From NCBI RefSeq assembly GCF_900168325.1, contig NZ_FVZE01000001.1:868001-932000 (forward strand): 64,000 bases of DNA. The letters run 5' to 3'. Below are positions 24,537 through 33,154 of the stretch, piece after piece. The notes beneath the pieces are model-generated. The model searched no databases, was not told the DNA's origin, and saw nothing but the letters and a program-made list of their open reading frames with translations. How positions within the stretch are numbered: position 1 is the first letter of the stretch; every line of letters starts with the position of its first letter. Made by a program: the position numbers and the translations under genes. This DNA comes from Novosphingobium mathurense (GTDB lineage: Bacteria; Pseudomonadota; Alphaproteobacteria; Sphingomonadales; Sphingomonadaceae).

Positions 24537-26046
24537 AGCCGTCCCCCTTGTCCTGCGTCCCGGACTGACCTTCCGTCGGCACCGCCGGAGCGACGGGCTG
24601 CGGGCTGTAGGGCTGCCCGAGCAGGAAGGTGTTGAGTTCACCCGGATCGGCCACGCGATCGGTGGGCAGGCGCACCTGGCTCGGCTTGATCGGCGCGACG
24701 AGCCTTGGCGTCACCACGATCAGAAGCTCGGTCTCGCCCTTCTTGAAGCCGCTCGAACGGAACAACGAGCCGATGATCGGCAGCGAACCAAGGATCGGAA
24801 CCTGACTGATCGTCGTCTGGAAATCCTTCTGGAGCAGCCCTGCGATGGCGAAGCTTTCCCCATCGCGCAGTTCCAGCGTAGTGCTGGCCCGACGCGTCCG
24901 CAGTCCCGGGATAACGATATTGCCGACCGTGATCGAAGCCGTTGGATCGAGAGCACTGACCTCAGGCTCAACAATCAGGCTGATCGTTTTGTCGCCAAGC
25001 ACCGTAGGCGTAAAGCCGAGGCTGACGCCGAAAGGCTTGAACTCAACCGTGATCGCCTGGTTGCCGTTGCCGCCACCGGCACTGCTCTGCTGGGCGACCG
25101 GAACAGGAAACTCACCACCGGCAAGGAACGATGCCTTTTCACCCGAGAGTGCGATGAGCGTCGGCTGAGCCAGTGTCTTGGCAAGGCCGCGCGTTTCGAG
25201 CGCATTGAGCGTGGCATCGATGTTCAAACCGCCGAGGCTGAATGCCTTGCGGAAGATGCCGAAAGTATCGGTGATCGCCGAAAGCTGCAGGATTCCCGCA
25301 TTGGAGGTGTTGGTGATCGTGGTCGTGCCCCCACCCGCCGTAGGAATGGTCGTGGTCGTGGTCACTTCATTGGGTACCAGCTGCGCCCCGGCCCCAATGG
25401 CCGAAGAAAAGCTGCCGCCTTTCGAATTGACGAAGCCGCTAACACCGATGTCCTTGCCGGCCGTTCGGTTGACCTCGGCAAAGCGCACTTCGAGCATGAC
25501 CTGCTGGCTGGAACCCATCGTGACAAGATTGATGACCTTGTCCCCGGCATAAGCTTTCGCAAGCTGGGCTGCACGATCCGCGGCGCCAGCGCTGTTGACC
25601 ATGCCCGTCAGGACTACGGAGTCGTTGGAGATCCGTGCATCGATCTTGCTGCCGGGGATCAATTCGTTGATCTGGTCGCTGAGCGCTTCGACGTCAGGGC
25701 CCACGGCAATGTCGATGATCGAGATCACCCGACCGGCGTTGTCGTAAAGCGTCAGGCTGGTCGTGCCCATCTTCTTGCCCAGCACGTAGATCGAACGATC
25801 CGTGACGGGAAGAATATCGGCAATGTCCGAGCTGCCGACCATCGCCTTGGCGATCGGGCGGTCCGCCGAGACCACCTGGCTCTTGTTGAAGGGCACTTCC
25901 AGCGTGCCGGCATGAAGACCGCCGGCAGTGAGGGCCTGCGCCCGCGCCGTGTCGGCCAATCCGGCGAGGCCGGCTCCCGACATGGCCACCAGGGCAAGGG
26001 CAAGCGCCGTGCGCGTCGTGCGATTAGTAGCCACGTTGCACCTCAT
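24526..26046 (-). CDS. cpaC: Tad secretin CpaC/RcpA
   Basis: 506 residues with a signal peptide (LALALVAMSGAGLAGLADTARA, cut about residue 36). An N-terminal BON-like/secretin N domain (about 45-200, with RPIAKAMVGSSDIADILPV and VLTGMVNSAGAADRAAQLAKAY) is followed by the secretin core (about 250-460, with ALETRGLAKTLAQPTLIALSG and GSLPIIGSLFRSSGFKKGETELLIVVTPRLV). It forms the outer-membrane pore for the Flp pilus. It overlaps the cpaB end by 23 bases. Confidence 0.95.
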   Translation of the reverse strand: MRCNVATNRTTRTALALALVAMSGAGLAGLADTARAQALTAGGLHAGTLEVPFNKSQVVSADRPIAKAMVGSSDIADILPVTDRSIYVLGKKMGTTSLTLYDNAGRVISIIDIAVGPDVEALSDQINELIPGSKIDARISNDSVVLTGMVNSAGAADRAAQLAKAYAGDKVINLVTMGSSQQVMLEVRFAEVNRTAGKDIGVSGFVNSKGGSFSSAIGAGAQLVPNEVTTTTTIPTAGGGTTTITNTSNAGILQLSAITDTFGIFRKAFSLGGLNIDATLNALETRGLAKTLAQPTLIALSGEKASFLAGGEFPVPVAQQSSAGGGNGNQAITVEFKPFGVSLGFTPTVLGDKTISLIVEPEVSALDPTASITVGNIVIPGLRTRRASTTLELRDGESFAIAGLLQKDFQTTISQVPILGSLPIIGSLFRSSGFKKGETELLIVVTPRLVAPIKPSQVRLPTDRVADPGELNTFLLGQPYSPQPVAPAVPTEGQSGTQDKGDGYEY

Positions 26047-26914
26047 ACTGGCTGGGTTCGCTGCCGCGGAAAATCGTCATCATCGGTCCGCTCCTGCGCG
26101 GCGCGCTCGTCGCGGGCGACATGACCGACCGTGAGATCGGTGTAGCCGGAGCTGACGGCGCGCGGCTCTCCCGCGAAGCAATGTAGATCTTCCGGGCTGT
26201 CAACTGGTTCGGAAGGACGGTTGATGCCGCGGTAACGGTTTGATCCGTAGCGTTACGTAGAGCAAGGCTGAGCACGCCAAGCTGCTGCGCCAGCGCCAGC
26301 TTCTGCGCGCCGAGCGTATCGACCTGCAGTGTGGCGGTCTTGCCTGCTGCAGTCGGCTCCGTGCTCTTTTCGCTCGCATCGACATCGATGGCGAGGACAG
26401 GGACTGTCGAGAGGACAACGTCCGTCATCTTGTCATCGGTCGAGGCACCGTCACCAGGGATCTTGCGCGTCAGCAGCACGTCGACCGTGTCACCGGGACG
26501 AATGAAGCCGCCCGCGGCGGCAACAGCGCTGATCGGAACGGCAACAGCATACTGACCCGTAGGAAGGTTGGCCGAAAGGGTCGGCCGCGACGAGAGCTTG
26601 GAAGCGAGAACCGGCTCACCGGCTACAATGCTCCGTAACGTCGCGTTACCCTTCCCAATAGCATCGGCAATTGAAGTGAACGACCCGTCCGGGATCGAAT
26701 TTGAGGGCCAGTTTGCCAAGCGGACATTTTGATCGTTGAGCAAGGTACCGAATGGCAGTTCCTTGGTCGCCACCACAATTTGATTTAGCTGCTGCTCGCG
26801 AGCGAGTTTGGCCTGCCGTTCTTGGACACCAGAAAAATAGGAGTTCGCGAGTAGTACGGCAACAAGCCCTAATACCACGGCAACCCCAATTAGGATCATG
26901 TTGCGCCCTTGCAT
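26024..26914 (-). CDS. cpaB: Flp pilus assembly protein CpaB/RcpC
   Basis: 296 residues from ATG 26914 (MQGRNMILIGVAVVLGLVAV), with one membrane anchor at residues 6-25. A SAF-domain-like region (about 45-115: VVATKELPFGTLLNDQNVRL) and the RcpC segment (AVAVPISAVAAAGGFIRPGDTVDVLLTRK) follow. CpaB proteins stabilise the pilus channel in the periplasm. The frame upstream of 26914 runs through the terminator after flp and is not coding. Confidence 0.93.
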   Translation of the reverse strand: MQGRNMILIGVAVVLGLVAVLLANSYFSGVQERQAKLAREQQLNQIVVATKELPFGTLLNDQNVRLANWPSNSIPDGSFTSIADAIGKGNATLRSIVAGEPVLASKLSSRPTLSANLPTGQYAVAVPISAVAAAGGFIRPGDTVDVLLTRKIPGDGASTDDKMTDVVLSTVPVLAIDVDASEKSTEPTAAGKTATLQVDTLGAQKLALAQQLGVLSLALRNATDQTVTAASTVLPNQLTARKIYIASRESRAPSAPATPISRSVMSPATSAPRRSGPMMTIFRGSEPSQYEVQRGY

Positions 26915-26954
26915 GTGAGCGCCCCCCTCTAAATAGCCCCAGAAAAAGTCGATT

Positions 26955-26980
26955 GGCCCCACTCCGCGAAGAGTGGGGCC
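26955..26980 (-). terminator. Intrinsic terminator/attenuator between flp and cpaB
   Basis: GGCCCCACTC (26955-26964), loop CGCGAA, GAGTGGGGCC (26971-26980): a perfect 10-bp stem located 7 bases after the flp stop. On the minus strand it is followed by AATCGACTTTTTCT, a delayed T-run. This would let abundant pilin mRNA form while only part of transcription reads into cpaB. Confidence 0.8.
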
Positions 26981-26987
26981 AAAATCA

Positions 26988-27173
26988 TTAGCAATTCGTT
27001 GCGTTAGGCGTGGTGATGCAGTCTGCAGCCCCGTCCATCGCGCCCGAAATCGACGAGCCCAATGCGATGGCGGCAACAGCGATACCGGTGCCGACGATTG
27101 CAAGAATGAGAGCGTATTCGGCAGCCGAAGCGCCGGCTTCATCGTTAACGAAATTACGGATAAACTTGATCAT
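26988..27173 (-). CDS. flp: Flp/Fap major pilin
   Basis: 61 residues: a short positive leader, then the Flp motif with processing expected between Gly14 and Ala15 (ASAAEYALILAIVGTGI), Glu at +5 followed by Tyr, a hydrophobic helix and a short C-terminal tail with two Cys (CITTPNATNC). The mature pilin would be about 47 residues. It would be cut by the CpaA peptidase at the far end of the locus. It is the first gene of the cluster. Confidence 0.95.
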   Translation of the reverse strand: MIKFIRNFVNDEAGASAAEYALILAIVGTGIAVAAIALGSSISGAMDGAADCITTPNATNC

Positions 27174-27615
27174 AGCGCACTCCTAGTCAACATTTAGCGG
27201 TCCCCCAGCCCCATGGCTGCCCGCCTGACTAATGTTTTCAGGGCCCCGGCATCTATTTCCGGCTAACCCACCGTCCGTGAGAGAGTACACTGGAACCAAC
27301 GCGACCTTTGTTCTTTTAGAACCGTGACTTGCATCGGCTCCTATGCGTAGGTTCCCTCACTGGGCAGGCTTAGAATTGATCGCGAAGGTCAAGTTGGTCA
27401 ATTAAAAAGCTAAGTGTATTTTTTATCTCTGCAAATCAGTAGCTTACGAAAGTTAATCGTTGAAATAATTGGTTAATTTCCAAGCACTTGTGGGGATTTG
27501 GCATCAACCCAACCCGATTCGAAAACGACTCACCGCCGATTCCCCTCGCCAAATTTTACGCGAGCTTAACCAAGACCGACCATGTTAAAGGAGGAATGGA
27601 AAGGGAAAACCGAAC
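27174..27615. other. Non-coding divergent region between flp and the DUF2569-like gene
   Basis: 442 bases with no convincing gene, locally AT-rich (27400-27490) compared with the rest of the window. It must contain the flp promoter (minus) and one for the plus-strand gene. TTTA-N7-TTAAC at 27555-27570 is one mismatch from the CtrA full site TTAA-N7-TTAAC. A strong AAAGGAGG at 27587-27594 precedes an out-of-frame ATG (27597) of a 12-codon frame. Confidence 0.6.
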
Positions 27616-28458
27616 ATGTGGCAGCCGCAGATAACGGATGGTCGCAGGATCGAATACTACAAGGGCACACTCCTCTCCTGGCTGGAGAACCGGAGCATCG
27701 GTGTTGTGAACTTCTTCCATTCGCGAATGGAATCGATCATCACATACTGGCTAGGCACCATGTTGCTTTTCGCCCTAGCCAAAGTTGCCATTGCGGCGAA
27801 CGACAAGACGCAGTTCGCAAGTCTTGCTGCCATGATCTTCCCCTTCCTCGCTGTCACAATGGCACCGGTAGTCGCTTACCGCATCGCCACGGCCTGTTTC
27901 CCGCTCCGCGACCTGGCATCGCAACCTTCGTTCCGGCTCTGTCGCTACGGCCAGTGGCGGCAGCTCGATTGTCTTCAGGCACGGAAGACCACGGCGTTCG
28001 GTCCGACAGGCTTTATGGCGTCGCTAATCGCCGGAATGCTGCTCAACGTGCCATTCCGGACGGCAGAATTCATGCTTGCCATGCCCGCAATGCCCGCAAG
28101 TGCTCCTGCCTGGGCAACGACGATGCTGGCGATGATGACAATGGACGTCGTCGTCCTGAATTTCTTTTACACCGTATGCTTCGTCATGGCCTTGCGCACC
28201 GCCCCTCTTTTCCCGCGGATGCTTGCTTTCACCTGGCTTCTCGACGTGATGATGCAGTTGCAGATTGCAGAGAAAGTCACGCAAACCGGCAACCTACCCG
28301 CTTCGGTTGCAACGGCATTGCATTCAATGCTCTCGGGCAACATCGACAAGGTCCTGATCAGCGCGGCGATCTGGCTGCCTTACCTGATCCTGTCGGAACG
28401 GGTTAACGTGACCTTCCGCCATCGCACACGCGCAAAGCCTGCCGCCATTGCCGCTTGA
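27616..28458 (+). CDS. Polytopic membrane protein, DUF2569-like
   Basis: 280 residues with at least four hydrophobic segments (about 45-65, 75-95, 135-160, 170-200). The C-terminal IWLPYLILSERVNVTFRHR resembles the end of DUF2569 proteins, where a proline-containing helix is followed by a basic tail. No catalytic motif is visible and no function can be assigned. It is followed after 33 bases by the GT87-like gene, so the two are probably co-transcribed. Confidence 0.7.
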   Translation: MWQPQITDGRRIEYYKGTLLSWLENRSIGVVNFFHSRMESIITYWLGTMLLFALAKVAIAANDKTQFASLAAMIFPFLAVTMAPVVAYRIATACFPLRDLASQPSFRLCRYGQWRQLDCLQARKTTAFGPTGFMASLIAGMLLNVPFRTAEFMLAMPAMPASAPAWATTMLAMMTMDVVVLNFFYTVCFVMALRTAPLFPRMLAFTWLLDVMMQLQIAEKVTQTGNLPASVATALHSMLSGNIDKVLISAAIWLPYLILSERVNVTFRHRTRAKPAAIAA

Positions 28459-28491
28459 CGGGGCTCTTCACCACGCGCGGTCCGGTTTCCG

Positions 28492-29694
28492 GTGAGCCCA
28501 CGTAGCGCCTTCGCTGGCAAACTATCCTTCGTGCAGCTTGGCTGGATCGATCGCCAGAGGCTCGTCGCATACTCCGCGATCCTGTTGATCGCTTCGCTGC
28601 CAAGCTTCCTGCATTTCTATATGCAGGCGAATGGCGAAAGCGGCAGCGATTTCCTGGCATTCTGGTCGGCCGGGAGACTGGTCCTGACCGGGGCAGCCGA
28701 AACCGTCTACGATCTCAAATCGACCTTCGCGATACAGGCTACAGTCGGGCGGAATGACGTCTTTGCATTCGTCAACCCGCCGCCGTTCCTCTTCATCGTA
28801 GCGCCACTTGGCTTCCTGGCCTACAATCAGGCGTGGGTGGCTTGGATCTGCGCCACTTACGGGTTCTGGCTCTACCAGACGCGCAAAGCCGATAGAGAGC
28901 TAACCTGGCCGATAGCAGCTTTCCCCGGCGCCCTGGTTTCAGCATGGCATGCGCAGACTGGTTTACTGACCAGCGGCCTTCAAGCGGCCTTCGCAACCAA
29001 TCTTGAGCGCAGGCCTTTCGTGGCGGGACTTTGGACCGGCGCGCTCATCATCAAGCCGCACCTTGCGGTGCTGATGCCCGTAGCCTTCCTGGCATCGCGC
29101 AACTGGCGCGCAATTGCCGGTGCGGCGTGCTCAAGCACAATTCTATTGCTGCTGGCGTGGGTGGTCTTCGGCAGCGGAACAATGCTGGCCTATCCCAAAA
29201 GCTGGGAAGTAAGCCGCGCATTGATGGCCAATTCCGGACCGGAATTCTTCTTGCGCCAGACCACTGTTTATGCGGCCTTGCGTGCAACAGGCAGCGAGTA
29301 TCTCGCGATCTGGGCGCAAGGCATGACCAGCGTCGTTCTCGTGTGTCTGACCTGGAGAGTTTGGTCCATAGAGGTCCCTACCGATGCCAAACTGGCCTTT
29401 CTTTTCGCAGCCAGCGCCCTGGTAACGCCGTATCTCTTTAACTACGATCTTGCGTTCCTCATCCTGCCTTGGCTCTGGCTGGCAAGGCAATCAAGGGAAC
29501 GCCTGTTCGGAGCATGGAAGCGGCCGCTCTTGGTAGTGCTTTATCTTGCGCCTCTGGCTTGCCGTGCATTGACGTTTCCGCTCGGGATCAATCTGACCTT
29601 TGCCTATTGCATCCTGCTTACCGCACTGATCTGGCGCTGCATTATCATCGAGAAGAATTCGGCCAAGACGCAGCCTGACGCCCATCATCGTTAA
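28492..29694 (+). CDS. GT87-family (DUF2029) polyprenyl-phosphate-dependent mannosyltransferase-like protein
   Basis: 400 residues from a GTG start, with about nine to ten membrane helices. The first periplasmic loop holds SGSDFLAFWSAGRLVLTG, with the Asp expected to be catalytic in GT-C fold GT87/DUF2029 enzymes, and FVNPPPFLFIVAPLG and GLWTGALIIKPHLAVLMPVAFL are further family features. These enzymes transfer sugars from lipid-linked donors on the outer face of the inner membrane. The acceptor is unknown. Confidence 0.85.
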   Translation: MSPRSAFAGKLSFVQLGWIDRQRLVAYSAILLIASLPSFLHFYMQANGESGSDFLAFWSAGRLVLTGAAETVYDLKSTFAIQATVGRNDVFAFVNPPPFLFIVAPLGFLAYNQAWVAWICATYGFWLYQTRKADRELTWPIAAFPGALVSAWHAQTGLLTSGLQAAFATNLERRPFVAGLWTGALIIKPHLAVLMPVAFLASRNWRAIAGAACSSTILLLLAWVVFGSGTMLAYPKSWEVSRALMANSGPEFFLRQTTVYAALRATGSEYLAIWAQGMTSVVLVCLTWRVWSIEVPTDAKLAFLFAASALVTPYLFNYDLAFLILPWLWLARQSRERLFGAWKRPLLVVLYLAPLACRALTFPLGINLTFAYCILLTALIWRCIIIEKNSAKTQPDAHHR

Positions 29695-29753
29695 TATCCG
29701 CTAACCACGGCGATAAACGGCATATTGATGCCGGTGCGGCAAGTCTTTGCCGT

Positions 29754-30740
29754 ATGAAGTGGTCCCATCTCGTTGCTGCGGGTGTGCCGGTTCTCGGCTT
29801 ACAGCTCGCCATTGCCGCTCCGGCGCAGGCTTCGGCCTCGGTGGTGCTGGGGCTGCCGCTGGTGGCCGTTGCTGGGATATCGGGCCTTTCTAGTCTCACT
29901 CCATCGGGTTCGGACTTTCCTGCCAGCGCTTGTGAAGGGCCCGCCTCTGCGGGGCACGTCGCTCTGACGCCGGAACCTGTCGCCAGCAAGGCGGCTGCGC
30001 TGCTGGGCGGTGCGCCGAGCAAGCTTGAGCTGATCTCGATGCAGCAATCGTCTCGCAAAGGGCAATCGTCGCAGGCTCTGGCGCCGATCGCGCCGGCTGC
30101 CGGGGGCTGGCGCTGTGCATCACTGGCTGAAGCGCGTACGATGCCCGCGATCTACTCTGCAACGAGCCATACGCCGGCCAATCCCGACAACTTCCTGGGC
30201 AGCGCACGCCTGCCCCTGCGGCATACGAACTTCGATGCGCAGTGGGACCGGGTTCGTAGCGCCGGGCTGTCGAGCCGCGTCGTAGCCGGTATGGCTACGC
30301 GCTCCGGCGCTGGCGTAAACGAAACCGCGCTTGCAGCGGTCAATGCGTGGTCCAACCGGCATATCCGCTACCGCGAGGACAGCGACATCTACGGCAAGCC
30401 CGACTACTGGGCGACCGCCAGCGCCACCCTCAAGCGCGGCGCCGGCGACTGCGAGGACATCGCGATCTTCAAGATGCAGGCGCTTGCCGCACTGGGCGTG
30501 CCGCGTTCCGACTTGTACCTGACGATCGCGCGGAATACCGTGCGCAATGCCGATCATGCCCTGCTCGTCGTCAGGCTGGAGGGCCGCTACTGGCTGCTCG
30601 ACAATGCGACCGACAAGCTCCTCGACGGCGCGATGAGCTACGACTACCGGCCGATCATGTCGTTCAGCGCCGGCGGCAAGTGGCTGCACGGCTATACGCG
30701 CGAACCGGAACAGGCACCAACGCTTCTCGCCGCACGCTGA
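29754..30740 (+). CDS. lapG: LapG-like periplasmic cysteine protease (BTLCP family)
   Basis: 328 residues with a signal peptide (cut near AQASA, about residue 27). The bacterial transglutaminase-like cysteine peptidase domain occupies about 115-310, with the triad Cys233 (GAGDCEDIAIFK), His268 (NADHALLVVR) and Asp283 (WLLDNATDK). Acidic residues next to the Cys match the calcium site of LapG. LapG cleaves LapA-type adhesins at a di-alanine near their N-terminus, and the adhesin operon is convergent and adjacent. About 90 residues between signal and domain are low-complexity and longer than in Pseudomonas LapG. No LapD inhibitor gene is in the window. Confidence 0.9.
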   Translation: MKWSHLVAAGVPVLGLQLAIAAPAQASASVVLGLPLVAVAGISGLSSLTPSGSDFPASACEGPASAGHVALTPEPVASKAAALLGGAPSKLELISMQQSSRKGQSSQALAPIAPAAGGWRCASLAEARTMPAIYSATSHTPANPDNFLGSARLPLRHTNFDAQWDRVRSAGLSSRVVAGMATRSGAGVNETALAAVNAWSNRHIRYREDSDIYGKPDYWATASATLKRGAGDCEDIAIFKMQALAALGVPRSDLYLTIARNTVRNADHALLVVRLEGRYWLLDNATDKLLDGAMSYDYRPIMSFSAGGKWLHGYTREPEQAPTLLAAR

Positions 30741-30761
30741 ACGGGTCGCATCTCGTTAAAA

Positions 30762-32048
30762 TCAGCGCTCGGTCAGGGCCTCGTCGAAAGCGCGCAGAAC
30801 CGGCTTGAACAGGTAGGTCAGGATGCTCTTGCGGCCCGTGACGATCTCCACGTCGCAGATCATGCCCGGCATGATCGGCAACTTCGTGCCGTTCTTGACG
30901 ATGAACGCCTTGTCGGTCTCGACCATCACGCTGTAGTACGCCTTGCGCTCGACATCGTCGTAGATGCTATCGGCGCTGATGTTGCGCACGCGGCCCGTCA
31001 ACCCGCCATAGATCGAGAAGTCGTAGGCCGTGACCTTGACGTTGGCAGGATCGCCCACCTTGATGAACGCGATGTCCTTGGGGTCGACGCGGGCCTCCAC
31101 CAGCAGCTTTTCGCCCACCGGCACGATCTGCATGAGCTTTTCGCCCGCATTGACGAAGCCGCCGACCGTGGTGACCTGAACATCGTTGATGTAGCCGGTG
31201 GCAGGCGCGCGCAGCTCATTGCGTTCAAGGCGCGCTTCGGCGCCCTTGATCGTCTCTTCGTTGACGGCGATCTTGGTGGTGATCTCGCTGCGCTCGTTGA
31301 GCGCTTCCTGCTGGAAATCGAGGCGGGCCTGCCGCAACTGCGCCTCCGCTTCACGGATCGCCGCCTGCGCACGCCCGACGCCCTGCCGAGCGGCGGACAA
31401 TCGGCCCTGCGTATCGACCAGATCACGCTGCGCGGTCAGCAGTTCGGTCTTGGGGACGATGCCCTTCTGCGCAAGCGGGGTGAGCATGTTAACCTGATCC
31501 TGCGCCAGCTTCGCGCTGTTCTGTAGCGAGGCGACGGTTGCCTGCCCCTCCTGCAGATCGCGGCGACGCTGATCGACTTGCGCGACGAGAGCGTTCTGGC
31601 GGCTCTGGGCCGCGGCGCGGCGCACTTCGGAGAGGCGCGCTTCCTCGGCGCATATCGTACCTTCACCGCAGGAACTGTCGGTGCCGGTGCCCTCGCCTTC
31701 CAGGCGATCGGCCCGCGCGGTGAGGCGTTCGTTCTCCGCCTGCAGCTGGCCCAGTGCGGAGGAGGACTGGGAATCGTCCAGGCGGACGAGCAACTGGCCC
31801 TTCTTCACCATCTGGCCGGGCCGCACGAGGATCGACAGCACCGTGGCCGGGCTGGCGGCCTGGACGAGCTGGGCCTTGCTGGAGGGCACGACCTTGCCCA
31901 TGCCGCGGGTCACTTCATCGACGCGGGCAAGCCCGGCCCAGACGAACAACACCAGCATGGCAACACCGCACAGGACGATCAACCTGCGGCTGGCATCCCA
32001 GTCGTCATACCCGATCCGCTGCCTGAAAGACGAAATCATGGCGTTCAT
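30762..32048 (-). CDS. lapC: Type I secretion membrane fusion protein (HlyD/LapC-like)
   Basis: 428 residues from ATG 32048. A short cytoplasmic N-terminus and one membrane helix (LIVLCGVAMLVLFVWAGLA, about 22-40) are followed by a lipoyl half (VLSILVRPGQMVKKGQLLVRLD), a long coiled-coil hairpin (about 105-260), the second lipoyl half (RAPATGYINDVQVTTVGGFVNAGE) and the conserved C-terminal KSILTYLFKPVLRAFDEALTE of T1SS adaptors. It links the ABC transporter to the TolC-like pore. It overlaps the cell-wall hydrolase gene by 4 bases. Confidence 0.93.
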   Translation of the reverse strand: MNAMISSFRQRIGYDDWDASRRLIVLCGVAMLVLFVWAGLARVDEVTRGMGKVVPSSKAQLVQAASPATVLSILVRPGQMVKKGQLLVRLDDSQSSSALGQLQAENERLTARADRLEGEGTGTDSSCGEGTICAEEARLSEVRRAAAQSRQNALVAQVDQRRRDLQEGQATVASLQNSAKLAQDQVNMLTPLAQKGIVPKTELLTAQRDLVDTQGRLSAARQGVGRAQAAIREAEAQLRQARLDFQQEALNERSEITTKIAVNEETIKGAEARLERNELRAPATGYINDVQVTTVGGFVNAGEKLMQIVPVGEKLLVEARVDPKDIAFIKVGDPANVKVTAYDFSIYGGLTGRVRNISADSIYDDVERKAYYSVMVETDKAFIVKNGTKLPIMPGMICDVEIVTGRKSILTYLFKPVLRAFDEALTER

Positions 32049-33154
32049 CGTGCGAGCACTATCCTTGACGGCGCGGATGCCGTTTCCATTCCCGGTTCGA
32101 CGGCCTGCGACTGGACCGACGTGGTGGCCGCGATTGCCGACTGGTATTTCGAGCTGGCCGAAACCGGATCGGGGATCGAAAGGCGCCATTGCTTGGTCGT
32201 GTCGATACGACCGCCGACATCGTTTGCGGCGTGGCGATCAGTCACGGCCGGCGGCACGGTCAGTCCCGGCACCGGAGCCGGTTCGTGCCCCTGCTGCGAC
32301 GCGGCCAGAAGGCGCGCGCGCAGACCATCGTAATCGAGCACCGGGATCCGTTCGACGCCGCTGTAGGCGCTGGTGAACAGCGCACGCTGGCCCCACTTTC
32401 CGTGCAGTCGATAGAAGATGTGGCGGCCGATCTTCTCGATCTTGGCGAGGGTGAAGGCCCACTTCGGCAGGACGTAATCGGCGTGATAGTTCGTCGCGGT
32501 ACCGACGCTGGCCTCGACGCGTCCGGCCAGCGCCTCGCGCGCGACGTCCTGCGCCTCGGCCCACAGCGACGCCATTGGCGCACGAAGCAGCGCGCCGTCG
32601 CAGGTGAAGCTGAACTGACACCCGGTGTTGCGCTGCGAACCTTCGTAGACGACGCCGCAAACGCTGTTCGGATAGGCCGGGTGGCGCACGCGGTTGAGCA
32701 CGACCTGTGCAACGGCCCGCCTGCCCTCCAGTGGCTCACGCGCCGCCTCGTAATAGACGGCCTGGCTCAGGCACTTCAGCGCCGTCCTGTATGCATTGCC
32801 CGAGGCTTGGGGAAAAGCGAAACTCGCTGCACGCTCCACCGGCAAATCCGAAACGGCGATGGCCGCATTGCGCGCTTCGGCTTCGGTTCCCTCAACGAGG
32901 ATCTGCGACTTGTCGTCGACCGTCATCGCTTCCACGGCGCGCAGTTGTTCGGGCGGTACGATGACCGCCACCGGCTCGCTTGCGTCAAACCCGAAAACGC
33001 TGCGCAGCGCGGGGACCTGGGTGCAGGCGGCGACGCCGAGCAGGACCATGCCGCCCATGACGCCGAACGCCACGCGCCGGTTGCGCCCGGACATCCCGTG
33101 CGCGGATCTCCGATGCGCTGCATGCTGTGCGATTGGGGCGGCTAGCGCACTCAC
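32045..33154 (-). CDS. SleB/CwlJ-type cell wall hydrolase inserted in the T1SS operon
   Basis: 369 residues. One membrane segment or signal anchor is at about 29-45; residues 128-250 match the Hydrolase_2 (SleB/CwlJ) domain, with the candidate catalytic Glu136 in QAVYYEAAREPLEGRRAVAQ, the downstream VVLNRVRHPAYPNSVCGVVY, and CQFSFTC. The family is thought to act as lytic transglycosylase or amidase on peptidoglycan. The gene overlaps lapB and lapC by 4 bases each, so it is translated with the secretion system and probably opens peptidoglycan for it. Confidence 0.9.
   Translation of the reverse strand: MSALAAPIAQHAAHRRSAHGMSGRNRRVAFGVMGGMVLLGVAACTQVPALRSVFGFDASEPVAVIVPPEQLRAVEAMTVDDKSQILVEGTEAEARNAAIAVSDLPVERAASFAFPQASGNAYRTALKCLSQAVYYEAAREPLEGRRAVAQVVLNRVRHPAYPNSVCGVVYEGSQRNTGCQFSFTCDGALLRAPMASLWAEAQDVAREALAGRVEASVGTATNYHADYVLPKWAFTLAKIEKIGRHIFYRLHGKWGQRALFTSAYSGVERIPVLDYDGLRARLLAASQQGHEPAPVPGLTVPPAVTDRHAANDVGGRIDTTKQWRLSIPDPVSASSKYQSAIAATTSVQSQAVEPGMETASAPSRIVLAR

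Noticed and set aside
24382..26124. 580-codon plus-strand frame opposite cpaC
   Set aside because: No motifs, highly charged, lies across several real minus-strand genes.
27582..28406. 274-codon frame starting after a strong Shine-Dalgarno at 27588
   Set aside because: It runs in another frame of the membrane-protein gene at 27616; composition is His/Arg-rich and lacks membrane helices. The 27616 frame has coherent hydrophobic segments.
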